Source: an uncultured Pelagibacteraceae bacterium
GTDB lineage: Bacteria; Pseudomonadota; Alphaproteobacteria; Pelagibacterales; Pelagibacteraceae
NCBI GenBank assembly: GCA_902612605.1
Contig: CACMDY010000001.1
Location: forward strand, 62,001 to 126,000
Length of the DNA stretch: 64,000 nucleotides
Reading direction: 5' to 3'
Shown here: positions 1 through 7,465 of the stretch, piece after piece
Layout of the letters: each line of letters begins with the position of its first letter
Numbering within the stretch: the first letter of the stretch is position 1
Program-made: the position numbers and the translations under genes
The notes under the pieces: generated by a model
What the model saw: the letters and a program-made list of their open reading frames with translations, nothing else
The model's database searches: none
Told to the model about the DNA's origin: nothing

Positions 1-446
1 TAATCGAAACTTTCATTCTTATTATTCCAAGAAATCTTTATTTTTTCATTATATTCGATATTTTGAATCTCGGCTTTAAATTGAATTTTTTCCTCAGGTA
101 TATTGCCAATTAAAAACTTTATTAATGTTGATCTTTTAAGTGTTGTGTAACGGTCGTTTACATTATTGAATTGCTTTAAATCAATTTCACAAATCTTTTT
201 AATATTTTTAGCCTGGAAAAAATTAACTTTTGTTGGATAATAAACATCTGATGCTGAAATATTTTTAAATCCTACTTTATTTAACAAATTAATACTATTA
301 ACTGAAAGTTGAATGCCATAACCTTCATTTAAATTAAGATAATCTTTTTTTTCAAAGATTTTATAGTCTATTTCAGTATTTTTGTTTAATTCATTTGCAA
401 GATACAAACCAGATATACCAGCTCCTACAATTGCAACTTTTTTCAT
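1..446 (-). CDS. FAD-dependent oxidoreductase/monooxygenase, N-terminal part (partial)
   Basis: The reading frame enters from the left edge and starts at an ATG at 446, so only about the first 148 residues are in the window. It opens with a dinucleotide-binding motif, VAIVGAGISGLYLANEL, at residues 4-20. A stretch like GYGIQLSVNSINLLNKVGF follows, typical of the PHBH-fold FAD monooxygenases (UbiH/VisC/salicylate hydroxylase type). Its start overlaps the mutY stop codon by four bases (ATGA), so the two genes are probably co-transcribed. The substrate cannot be told from this fragment. Confidence 0.7.
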   Translation of the reverse strand, partial: MKKVAIVGAGISGLYLANELNKNTEIDYKIFEKKDYLNLNEGYGIQLSVNSINLLNKVGFKNISASDVYYPTKVNFFQAKNIKKICEIDLKQFNNVNDRYTTLKRSTLIKFLIGNIPEEKIQFKAEIQNIEYNEKIKISWNNKNESFD

Positions 447-1435
447 TCAGATTTTGAGATGGTATAAAATATTTTTTTAGTAAATGATGGAATTATTTCT
501 GAGCTTAATTTATCTTTTTTAATTAATATTTTATTTTTAATCTTTGGAAGTCTTTTCGAGTTATTTAACAAAATTTTCATTTCCATATTAGATAATTTTA
601 TATTAATTTTTTTATTATTTGAATAATTATACTTACTTTCTCGAACTTCAGTCATTGGAAAAATTGGCATATTTTTTAAAAATTTAAATTTATCATTTTT
701 GACTAATAAGTAGTTATTATGTTTTTTGTAAATAGTCGCTTCGAAATATTTAGTTTTTATTTCTTTATTGAATTTGGTCAATTCAAAGTCATTTTTTTTT
801 AGAGATATACAATTTTTATTTAAAGGACATTCCTTGCAACTTGGATTTTTTGGTTTGCATATTAAAGCACCTATCTCCATGATTGCTTGGGAGTAATCAC
901 TAGCGCGATTGGACCGTCCAAAAAAATTAATTTTTTTTTTTAAAAAATCTTTAGATATTTCATTCTGCTTTTTTAAATATAGAGTTCTTTTAAGAATTCT
1001 CTCTACATTTCCATCTAAAGGAATAGTTTTAAGGTTAAATGCTATAGACATTATTGCTTTGGATGTATATTCGCCTACTCCTGGTAATTGTATTAACTTT
1101 TCATAAGATTTTGGCAACTTACCATGGAAATCTGTAACAATTATAATTGCACTTTTTTTTAGATTTCTTGCTCTTGAATAATAACCAAGACCTTCCCAAT
1201 GTTTCATTAAGATCTTTTCGTCGACATTTGCCAATGATTGAAAGGTTGGAATTTGTTTTACAAATTTTTTAAAATAAGGAATAACAGTTTTTACTTGAGT
1301 TTGCTGTAACATAAATTCACTAACAAACGTAAAATATTCTTTTTGCCTCTGGGAAACTTTTTTTCTCCAAGGTAAAATTCTTTTATTATTATCGTACCAA
1401 AGTAGAATTTTATTTGGTATGTTTTTATTATTCAT
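443..1435 (-). CDS. mutY: A/G-specific adenine DNA glycosylase MutY
   Basis: Base-excision repair enzyme that removes adenine mispaired with 8-oxoguanine. The HhH-GPD core is intact: the catalytic Glu is in SEFMLQQTQV (about residue 40) and the catalytic Asp in PLDGNVERI (about 141), just after the helix-hairpin-helix LPGVGEYTS. Four cysteines at about 193, 200, 203 and 209 (C-x6-C-x2-C-x5-C) hold the 4Fe-4S cluster. The last ~110 residues resemble the divergent MutT-like domain that recognises 8-oxoG. I chose the ATG at 1435, giving 330 aa. The frame stays open upstream to 1480, but that would overlap the divergent DUF721 gene and add a hydrophobic leader unlike MutY. Confidence 0.95.
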   Translation of the reverse strand: MNNKNIPNKILLWYDNNKRILPWRKKVSQRQKEYFTFVSEFMLQQTQVKTVIPYFKKFVKQIPTFQSLANVDEKILMKHWEGLGYYSRARNLKKSAIIIVTDFHGKLPKSYEKLIQLPGVGEYTSKAIMSIAFNLKTIPLDGNVERILKRTLYLKKQNEISKDFLKKKINFFGRSNRASDYSQAIMEIGALICKPKNPSCKECPLNKNCISLKKNDFELTKFNKEIKTKYFEATIYKKHNNYLLVKNDKFKFLKNMPIFPMTEVRESKYNYSNNKKINIKLSNMEMKILLNNSKRLPKIKNKILIKKDKLSSEIIPSFTKKIFYTISKSE

Positions 1436-1918
1436 ATGAGTCAAAAATATAATACTAAGCAGAGATATAGCTCCATTCAAGGTTTAAGATCTTTTAAAGA
1501 TACTTTACCCACAGAAGCAAAAAGAATAATTAGTAAAAAAGGTAAAATTTATAATGAAACTTTAGATAATTGGAAATATTTAGTTGGTAAAGATTTATTT
1601 AAAGTAAGTTTTCCTAAGTCATATAAAAGTTCAAACAAGTTATCGGGCAGTCGTTTAAATATTTTAGTAAAGAGGGGAAATGAAATTGACGTTGAGTATT
1701 CTAAAAAAGAAATAATAAAAAAAATTAATGTTTTTTTTGGCTATCATGTTTTAGATGACATTAAATTGAATACATTTGATGGAAAAATTGAAGAAAGCCA
1801 TAAAAATACCGCTATTAATGCGACAAAAAATAAACATATAAAGAGCATAAATAATATTAAAAATGACAAAATAAAAAACTCACTGTTAGAGCTAAGTAAA
1901 CATTTTAAAATAAAATGA
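1436..1918 (+). CDS. DUF721 (DciA-like) protein
   Basis: A 160-residue protein with an N-terminal DUF721-type region: a helical stretch around ETLDNWKYLVGKDLF, then strands around LNILVKRGNEIDVEYS and KINVFFGYHVLDDIKL. The C-terminal ~45 residues are Lys/Asn-rich and look disordered. DUF721 covers DciA, the ancestral loader of the replicative helicase DnaB, so a replication role is possible by family knowledge but not shown here. The position between mutY and a thioredoxin-fold gene upstream of smc is the standard alphaproteobacterial arrangement. The ATG directly abuts the mutY ATG on the other strand. Confidence 0.75.
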   Translation: MSQKYNTKQRYSSIQGLRSFKDTLPTEAKRIISKKGKIYNETLDNWKYLVGKDLFKVSFPKSYKSSNKLSGSRLNILVKRGNEIDVEYSKKEIIKKINVFFGYHVLDDIKLNTFDGKIEESHKNTAINATKNKHIKSINNIKNDKIKNSLLELSKHFKIK

Positions 1919-2490
1919 AAAAAATAATTCTTGTCTCAATTTTAATTTTTTTTAATTTCATTAATGCTAATTCTGAAGTTAAACCAATTTTAGTAGGGAA
2001 TGCAGACTCAAAAGTTAAGTTGATGGTTTTTGAATCTTTAACTTGCAGTTTTTGTGCAAATTTTCATAAAAATATTTATCCTAAACTAAAAGAGGATTTT
2101 ATTGATAAAGGATTGATCTCAATAGAATTTAAAAGCTTCCCATTAGATATCATAGCATTTAATGCAACTAAATTAGCGCATTGTAGAAATGATGGTGAGC
2201 ATGAAATTTTGCATCACCTTTATTTAAATCAAGATAAGTGGATCAAGGGAAAAAATGAATTAGAAGCAAATCAAGCTATGAAAAAATTTATTGATAATAC
2301 TGAATATAATCTTGATTTTGATAAGTGCTTGGCTGATAAAAAGATAGAGGATCACATTTTAGAAGACCGAATCGAAGGTGTTAAAAAGTATAAAGTGAAT
2401 GCTACTCCTACAGTCATAATTAACGGAAAAAAGTTTGAAAATCACTCAAACTACAAAAAATTAAAAAAATACATTGAAAAACTGATATAA
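1915..2490 (+). CDS. DsbA-family thiol:disulfide interchange protein
   Basis: A 191-residue exported thioredoxin-fold protein. Residues 1-20 form a signal peptide (KKIILVSILIFFNFINANS). The redox motif C-S-F-C is at residues 44-47 after FESLTC, and a cis-proline loop NATPTVIINGK lies near the end. A helical insert separates the two halves, as in DsbA/Com1-like proteins. It would form or shuffle disulfides in the periplasm. The ATG overlaps the DUF721 stop codon (ATGA), so translation is probably coupled. Whether it is an oxidase or an isomerase cannot be decided from sequence alone. Confidence 0.88.
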   Translation: MKKIILVSILIFFNFINANSEVKPILVGNADSKVKLMVFESLTCSFCANFHKNIYPKLKEDFIDKGLISIEFKSFPLDIIAFNATKLAHCRNDGEHEILHHLYLNQDKWIKGKNELEANQAMKKFIDNTEYNLDFDKCLADKKIEDHILEDRIEGVKKYKVNATPTVIINGKKFENHSNYKKLKKYIEKLI

Positions 2491-2498
2491 GTCAGTGA

Positions 2499-5072
2499 AT
2501 GGAATTTAAAAAAATCCAACTAAATGGATTTAAGTCTTTTGCTGAAAAAACAAATTTCCTGATTGAAGAAGGTTTAACTGGGATAGTTGGCCCAAACGGT
2601 TGTGGCAAATCAAATATAGTGGAGTCGTTGCGATGGTGTATGGGTGAGACATCTGCAAAAAGTATGAGAGGTTCAGGAATGGAAGACGTTATATTTTCTG
2701 GAACTTCAAACAAACCATCAAAAAATATTGCAGAAGTCTTAGTGAGCTTATCAAATGACAACAAGGATGGTCCTCTACAATATAATGAGCTCGATGAAAT
2801 TGAAATAAGAAGAAAAATAGAAAAAGATAAAGGCTCAAAATTTTATATAAATGGGAAAGAAGTTAGAGCTAAAGATGCTCAAATGTTTTTTGCAGATTTG
2901 TCAACAGGTGCTCATTCACCTTCGATTATTAGTCAAGGTAGAATTGGAGCATTGGTTACGGCAAAACCTTCAGATCGAAGAGCTATTTTAGAAGAAGCAG
3001 CTGGTATAGCAGGTTTACATGTTAGAAGACACGAAGCAGAATTACGATTAGGCGCGGCAGAAAATAATTTAAAAAGGGCAGATGAATTAAGAAGACAACA
3101 GGAAAGACAATTAGCAAATTTGCAAAAGCAAGCTGAAGAGGCTGCAAAATACAAATCTATTTCAGAAGAAATAAAAAAAGTTGAGGCAGGTTTATATTAT
3201 TTACGTCTTTTAGAAATTGATAATGAAATTAAAGTAGAGAATGAGATCAACAATGAGGCTGATGATCAAGTTAAGTCCTTCAATGATAAATTAGAGGATT
3301 TAAGCATGAAAATTATTGAAAAGAATAAAAATGTAAATCCTATAAGAGAAAAAAATCAGGAAAACTTGTCAAAAATTCAAAGATTAAATCTAGAGTTAAA
3401 AAGTTTAGATGAGGAAAAAGACAGGGTTAATGATGAAATACAATCAATTAGAAAGGCTTTGGGTGTAATTGATGACGATATTGTTAGAGAAAAAAGCATA
3501 ATCATTGATGCAAACTCTAACGAAAAAAGACTTAGAGAAGAAAAAGAAAATTTAATTACAGTCGATTCAAAATATTATGAAACCGAAAAATTGTCAGGTT
3601 TAGATTTGGTAAATGCAAAAGGAAAATTAAAAGATGAGCAAGATAAATTAGAGAGAATACTAGAAAATCTAAACCTTGATACTCTAAAAAAGAACTCAGA
3701 AACTATTGATTTAGCAAGTGAGCAGTTAGATAAAGCAAAAGAAATGCTCTCAGCGAACAATATCAATGGTGCAACTAATTTAATAGATGAATGCAAAATA
3801 AATCTTTCATTTTTAAAAATGAAAATTAATGAAATGCATGACAACGATTTAGCGATAACAGTAACTAAGAAAAACGAAGAAATCAAAAGTCTACAAGAAG
3901 AATACGCTGAAGCATTTAGTACAAATCAAAATATTAAAAAAGAGTCAATAAAAAGAAGTGAAAGAATTAAAATAATTGACCAAGAAATAGAAAGTTGGAA
4001 AAACTTATTGGTAAATTCTGAAAAAATGATTAATGAATTAAATAGTAGAAAAGATACTCAACAAAAAAAATTAGATAGCCTTGAAAAACAACCTCAAACA
4101 CAAGCTGAAAGAAAAGGACAAATATCAGAAAGTTTAAGAATTTCTGAAAAAGAAAAAAGTGATAATGAAATATTAATAGATGAGCTAGATAAAGAGATTA
4201 ACGAATTAAGAAGTAATCTAAATACAACAAAAGAAGAGTCTATTGAAATAAGAGAACGAAAGGCAAGCTCTGGAGCAACAATCGATGGTTTGAATAAAAG
4301 AAGAAATGATTTGCTAGAAAGAGTATCAACAGAACTTAATTTAAAAGAAGAAGAGATACTGAATTTTTCAAACTTAAAAGATGTATCTGAATATCCAGAT
4401 ACAGTAACACAAGAGGAATTGCTTGATGAAAGAAAAAGGGAAAGAGAAAAATTAGGCTCGGTTAACTTAAGAGCAGACGAAGAGACTTCAAAATATGAAG
4501 ATGAAATTAAGAAAATGGAAAAAGATAGACAAGATTTAGTAACTGCAATTATAAAGTTAAAAGAAAGTATTACTGAACTCAATCAGAAAGGTAGGGAAAG
4601 ACTTCTAGATGCTTTTGAAAAAGTGAATAGAAAGTTCAATGAAGTTTATACCAAACTATTTAATGGAGGTAGTGCAAAACTAGAACTAGTAGACTCTGAT
4701 GATCCTTTAGATGCAGGATTAGAAATGTTGGTAAGTCCACCAGGAAAAAGATTGCAATCAATAACTTTATTATCTGGAGGTGAACAAGCCCTGACTGCTT
4801 TATCTTTAATCTTTGCAGTGTTTCTTACTAATCCAGCTCCAATATGTGTTCTCGATGAAGTAGACGCACCTCTAGATGATGCGAATGTAACAAGATTTTG
4901 CAATCTTTTGACGGAACTAACTAAAATTACATCTACAAGATTTATTATTGTAACTCACCACGCTCTAACCATGTCTAAAATGGACAGACTATACGGCGTA
5001 ACAATGCCAGAAAAAGGAATTAGCCAACTAGTTGCTGTAGATCTTCAAAAAGCAGAGAGTATGGTTGCTTAA
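2499..5072 (+). CDS. smc: Chromosome segregation ATPase SMC, short form
   Basis: Structural-maintenance-of-chromosomes ATPase for nucleoid organisation. The N-terminal head has Walker A GPNGCGKS at residues 31-38 and the Q-loop region around ISQGRIGAL. The C-terminal head has the ABC signature LLSGGEQAL at about 757-765 and Walker B ICVLDEVDAPLDD. The middle is Glu/Lys-rich coiled coil. At 857 aa it is about 300 residues shorter than the usual 1150-1200. I cannot find the globular glycine-rich hinge domain: the coiled coil turns around residues 400-450 in a short helical stretch (LSANNINGATNLIDECKIN). There is also no CxxC zinc hook, so it is not Rad50. It follows the thioredoxin gene and ends 2 bases before atpI. 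Confidence 0.92.
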   Translation: MEFKKIQLNGFKSFAEKTNFLIEEGLTGIVGPNGCGKSNIVESLRWCMGETSAKSMRGSGMEDVIFSGTSNKPSKNIAEVLVSLSNDNKDGPLQYNELDEIEIRRKIEKDKGSKFYINGKEVRAKDAQMFFADLSTGAHSPSIISQGRIGALVTAKPSDRRAILEEAAGIAGLHVRRHEAELRLGAAENNLKRADELRRQQERQLANLQKQAEEAAKYKSISEEIKKVEAGLYYLRLLEIDNEIKVENEINNEADDQVKSFNDKLEDLSMKIIEKNKNVNPIREKNQENLSKIQRLNLELKSLDEEKDRVNDEIQSIRKALGVIDDDIVREKSIIIDANSNEKRLREEKENLITVDSKYYETEKLSGLDLVNAKGKLKDEQDKLERILENLNLDTLKKNSETIDLASEQLDKAKEMLSANNINGATNLIDECKINLSFLKMKINEMHDNDLAITVTKKNEEIKSLQEEYAEAFSTNQNIKKESIKRSERIKIIDQEIESWKNLLVNSEKMINELNSRKDTQQKKLDSLEKQPQTQAERKGQISESLRISEKEKSDNEILIDELDKEINELRSNLNTTKEESIEIRERKASSGATIDGLNKRRNDLLERVSTELNLKEEEILNFSNLKDVSEYPDTVTQEELLDERKREREKLGSVNLRADEETSKYEDEIKKMEKDRQDLVTAIIKLKESITELNQKGRERLLDAFEKVNRKFNEVYTKLFNGGSAKLELVDSDDPLDAGLEMLVSPPGKRLQSITLLSGGEQALTALSLIFAVFLTNPAPICVLDEVDAPLDDANVTRFCNLLTELTKITSTRFIIVTHHALTMSKMDRLYGVTMPEKGISQLVAVDLQKAESMVA

Positions 5073-5074
5073 TA

Positions 5075-5350
5075 ATGGATGAAGACCAGTTTAAAACTCG
5101 CCTAAAAATTGCAAAAAATAAAACTGACAAAGACAAAAAATCCGAAGAGGGAAATAAAGGGTCAAGTATGGGGTCAGCCTTCAAAATGAGCACGGAATTG
5201 GTATCTGCTGTAGCTGTTGGGACAATTATTGGGTTTATTTTAGACAATTGGTTTGGTACTAAACCTTGGTTAATTTTAATATTTTTTTTTATTGGTGTAA
5301 TAGCTGGAATTATGAACGTTATTAGATCAGCAAAAAAAATGCAAAAATAG
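5075..5350 (+). CDS. atpI: ATP synthase protein I (AtpI)
   Basis: A 91-residue small membrane protein. A Lys/Glu-rich cytoplasmic N terminus is followed by two hydrophobic helices: SAVAVGTIIGFILDNWFG and PWLILIFFFIGVIAGIMN. The glycine-rich first helix with xxxxGxxxDxxFGTxPW is the AtpI/Gene1 signature. AtpI is thought to help assemble the c-ring. Its place directly in front of atpB is the alphaproteobacterial F0 order. It starts 2 bases after the smc stop. Confidence 0.88.
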   Translation: MDEDQFKTRLKIAKNKTDKDKKSEEGNKGSSMGSAFKMSTELVSAVAVGTIIGFILDNWFGTKPWLILIFFFIGVIAGIMNVIRSAKKMQK

Positions 5351-5357
5351 TAGGCAA

Positions 5358-6089
5358 ATGGCAGCAAATCCAATGTATCAATTCAACGTGTACCGAATTG
5401 GTCCAGAAATTAAAATAAATAACATAGATATTTCATTCACAAACGCGAGTTTGTTTATGGTCATAAGTTCACTAGCAATATTAATTATTTTTAATTTAGG
5501 CACGAAGAGATCTATCATACCAAATAAAATTCAATTACTTGCGGAGCTCAGTTACTCTTTTATTTCAAAAATGATAAGTGATACAGCTGGATCGAAAGCT
5601 AAGCCTTACTTTTCTTTCATATTTTCTTTATTCATGTTTGTTTTATTTTGTAACATGTTTGGGATGATACCATACTCTTTTACTGTCACTAGCCACATCA
5701 TTGTAACTTTTGTATTAGCAGCATTTATATTTATAGGAGTAACAATAATTGGATTTATTAAACATGGACTTGGATACTTAAAACTTTTTGTGCCAAGTGG
5801 AGTTCCAATGGTTTTATTGCCATTAATAGTTGTTATAGAAATAATTTCATACTTAAGTAGACCAATTAGTTTATCAGTTAGATTGTTTGCAAATATGATG
5901 GCAGGCCATACGATGATGAAAGTTTTTGGAGGTTTCGTAGTTAGCTTAGGAATTGTTGGGGGCTGGCTACCACTAGGTTTTTCAGTTGCATTAACAGGTT
6001 TGGAGATATTAGTTGCTTTTCTTCAAGCATATGTATTTGCAATTTTAACATGTATCTATTTGAATGATGCATTAAATTTACACCATTAA
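5358..6089 (+). CDS. atpB: F0F1 ATP synthase subunit a
   Basis: Subunit a (243 aa) forms the proton half-channels of the F0 motor. It is strongly hydrophobic, with about six membrane helices. The essential arginine is in SLSVRLFANMMAGH (Arg175), and the C-terminal helix carries the usual LEILVAFLQAYVFAIL. Length and motifs are normal for the family. The F1 genes (atpHAGDC) are not nearby, so the ATP synthase genes are split into F0 and F1 clusters, as in other alphaproteobacteria. Confidence 0.97.
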   Translation: MAANPMYQFNVYRIGPEIKINNIDISFTNASLFMVISSLAILIIFNLGTKRSIIPNKIQLLAELSYSFISKMISDTAGSKAKPYFSFIFSLFMFVLFCNMFGMIPYSFTVTSHIIVTFVLAAFIFIGVTIIGFIKHGLGYLKLFVPSGVPMVLLPLIVVIEIISYLSRPISLSVRLFANMMAGHTMMKVFGGFVVSLGIVGGWLPLGFSVALTGLEILVAFLQAYVFAILTCIYLNDALNLHH

Positions 6090-6108
6090 TTAACATAAGG
6101 AGGATATA

Positions 6109-6336
6109 ATGGAATTAGAAGCAGCAAAAATGATAGGAGCAGGACTAGCAGCAATTGCACTTGCAGGTGCAGGAGTTGGAATTGGGATAATTTTTGGAAA
6201 TTATCTTTCAGGTGCAATGAGAAATCCATCTGCAGCTCAAAAGCAGTTTCCAAACTTGCTATTAGGCTTTGCATTAGCAGAAGCGACTGGTTTATTTGGA
6301 TTAGTTGTTGCATTAATTATTCTTTTCGCGTTTTAA
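6109..6336 (+). CDS. atpE: F0F1 ATP synthase subunit c
   Basis: A 75-residue hairpin of two membrane helices that builds the rotating c-ring. The first helix is Ala/Gly-rich (IALAGAGVGIGIIFG), the polar loop is RNPSAAQKQ, and the proton-binding carboxylate is Glu58 in GFALAEATGLFG. I see none of the extra polar residues typical of sodium-type c subunits, so proton coupling is inferred. It is preceded by a near-perfect Shine-Dalgarno AAGGAGG at 6097-6103 in a 19-base gap. The rest of the operon lacks such a site, which fits the need for many c copies per complex. Confidence 0.97.
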   Translation: MELEAAKMIGAGLAAIALAGAGVGIGIIFGNYLSGAMRNPSAAQKQFPNLLLGFALAEATGLFGLVVALIILFAF

Positions 6337-6339
6337 TTA

Positions 6340-6930
6340 ATGTTGAAAAAGATAATTTTTCAATTTCTAGCTTTAAGTCTTATCTTTACTTATAGCGCTC
6401 AAAGCGCTGAGAGTGGAGGTATGCCCCAGCTTAATCCCGAGTTTTGGATATCTCAAATTTTTTGGTTAGTACTTACTTTTGGATTATTGTTTATAATTTT
6501 ATCTAAGTTCATACTACCAAAAATTAGTAACAATCTCGAAACCAGAAAATCACAAATCTTAGAGAATATCGAGACTGCAGACAAGCAACGGGAAGAAACT
6601 GAAAAAAAAGTTAAAGAATTTGATAAAATTATCAATGATACAAAAGTCGAAGCAAAAAACTTCTTTAATAGTGAAAGACAAAAAGTTTTGGACGATATAA
6701 ACAATAAAAGATTATCTTTAGAAAAGGATATCGAAAAAGAAATAATAAAAGCTGAAGAAGAAATAGACCAATTAAAAAAAACTTCTCAAGAGAAAGTTAC
6801 TAAAATTGCAATTGAGACATCCTCCGATCTAGTTAAACAATTAATTGGTGAAGATATAAATAAAAGTAGTCTTTCAGCCATAGTTGAAGATCTTTCTAAA
6901 AAAGAAATGGAAAAACATAATGGCATTTGA
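6340..6930 (+). CDS. atpF2: F0F1 ATP synthase subunit b' (first stator b subunit)
   Basis: A 196-residue protein of the peripheral stalk. A cleavable-looking leader (FLALSLIFTYSAQSAES) precedes one membrane anchor (QIFWLVLTFGLLFIILSKFILP, counted in two parts). A long Lys/Glu-rich amphipathic helix then runs to the C terminus and would dimerise with the next gene product. Two tandem, unequal b-type genes (b' and b) are usual in alphaproteobacteria. The gene starts 3 bases after atpE and overlaps the start of the following b gene by 11 bases. Confidence 0.9.
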   Translation: MLKKIIFQFLALSLIFTYSAQSAESGGMPQLNPEFWISQIFWLVLTFGLLFIILSKFILPKISNNLETRKSQILENIETADKQREETEKKVKEFDKIINDTKVEAKNFFNSERQKVLDDINNKRLSLEKDIEKEIIKAEEEIDQLKKTSQEKVTKIAIETSSDLVKQLIGEDINKSSLSAIVEDLSKKEMEKHNGI

Positions 6931-7417
6931 TGCAACATTTTGGGTAGCAGTATCTTTTGTAATATTTTTTGGGGCGCTAATTTATTTAAAAGTTCCACAA
7001 AATGTTAATAATTTATTGAGCAAAATGATTACTGATATCAAAAATGAAATTGACGAAAGTGAAAAACTCCGAGCTGAATCTAAAAGACTATTGGATGAGG
7101 CGCAAAAGAAGCTAGATACTGCAAAAATTGAGAGTGAAAAGATTATGCAGCAGTCAAAAGATGAAACTGAAAGATTTGTAATTGAAATGAATGATAAATT
7201 TCATAAATCAGCTGAACTCAAGAAAAGTCTAGCAGAAACTAAAATCTCTCAAATGAAAGATAATGCCATAAAAGAAATTAAAGATACATCAATTAATATT
7301 GCTGTAGAATCTGTAAAAAAAATTATTACTACATCTGTTGATAAGTCTAAACTTGACAACTTGTTTAATAAAAATCTTGAAGAAACAAAGACAGAATTAA
7401 AGAAAATCAGTTCTTAA
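6920..7417 (+). CDS. atpF: F0F1 ATP synthase subunit b
   Basis: The second b-type stator subunit, 165 aa from the ATG at 6920. I prefer this start because the protein then begins MAFDATFWVAVSFVIFFGA, with the membrane anchor at the N terminus as in other b subunits. The frame extends back to 6884 but would add a Lys-rich leader inside the b' gene. After the anchor the protein is a charged coiled-coil helix (about residues 30-165). It ends the F0 operon; a 48-base gap separates it from crtI. Confidence 0.9.
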   Translation: MAFDATFWVAVSFVIFFGALIYLKVPQNVNNLLSKMITDIKNEIDESEKLRAESKRLLDEAQKKLDTAKIESEKIMQQSKDETERFVIEMNDKFHKSAELKKSLAETKISQMKDNAIKEIKDTSINIAVESVKKIITTSVDKSKLDNLFNKNLEETKTELKKISS

Positions 7418-7465
7418 ACTAAGATAGTTTATCAAATTTTATAAAAATAATGTAAATTAAGAAAT

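Noticed and set aside
3700..3860. Rad50-type zinc hook in the middle of the SMC protein
   Set aside because: Only one cysteine (DECKIN) is present at the turn; there is no CxxC.
4094..4582. Long open frame (162 codons, Ser/Leu-rich) antisense to smc
   Set aside because: It mirrors the Glu/Lys/Asn-rich coiled-coil codons of smc. Its composition is fully explained by the sense strand and it has no motif or ribosome site.
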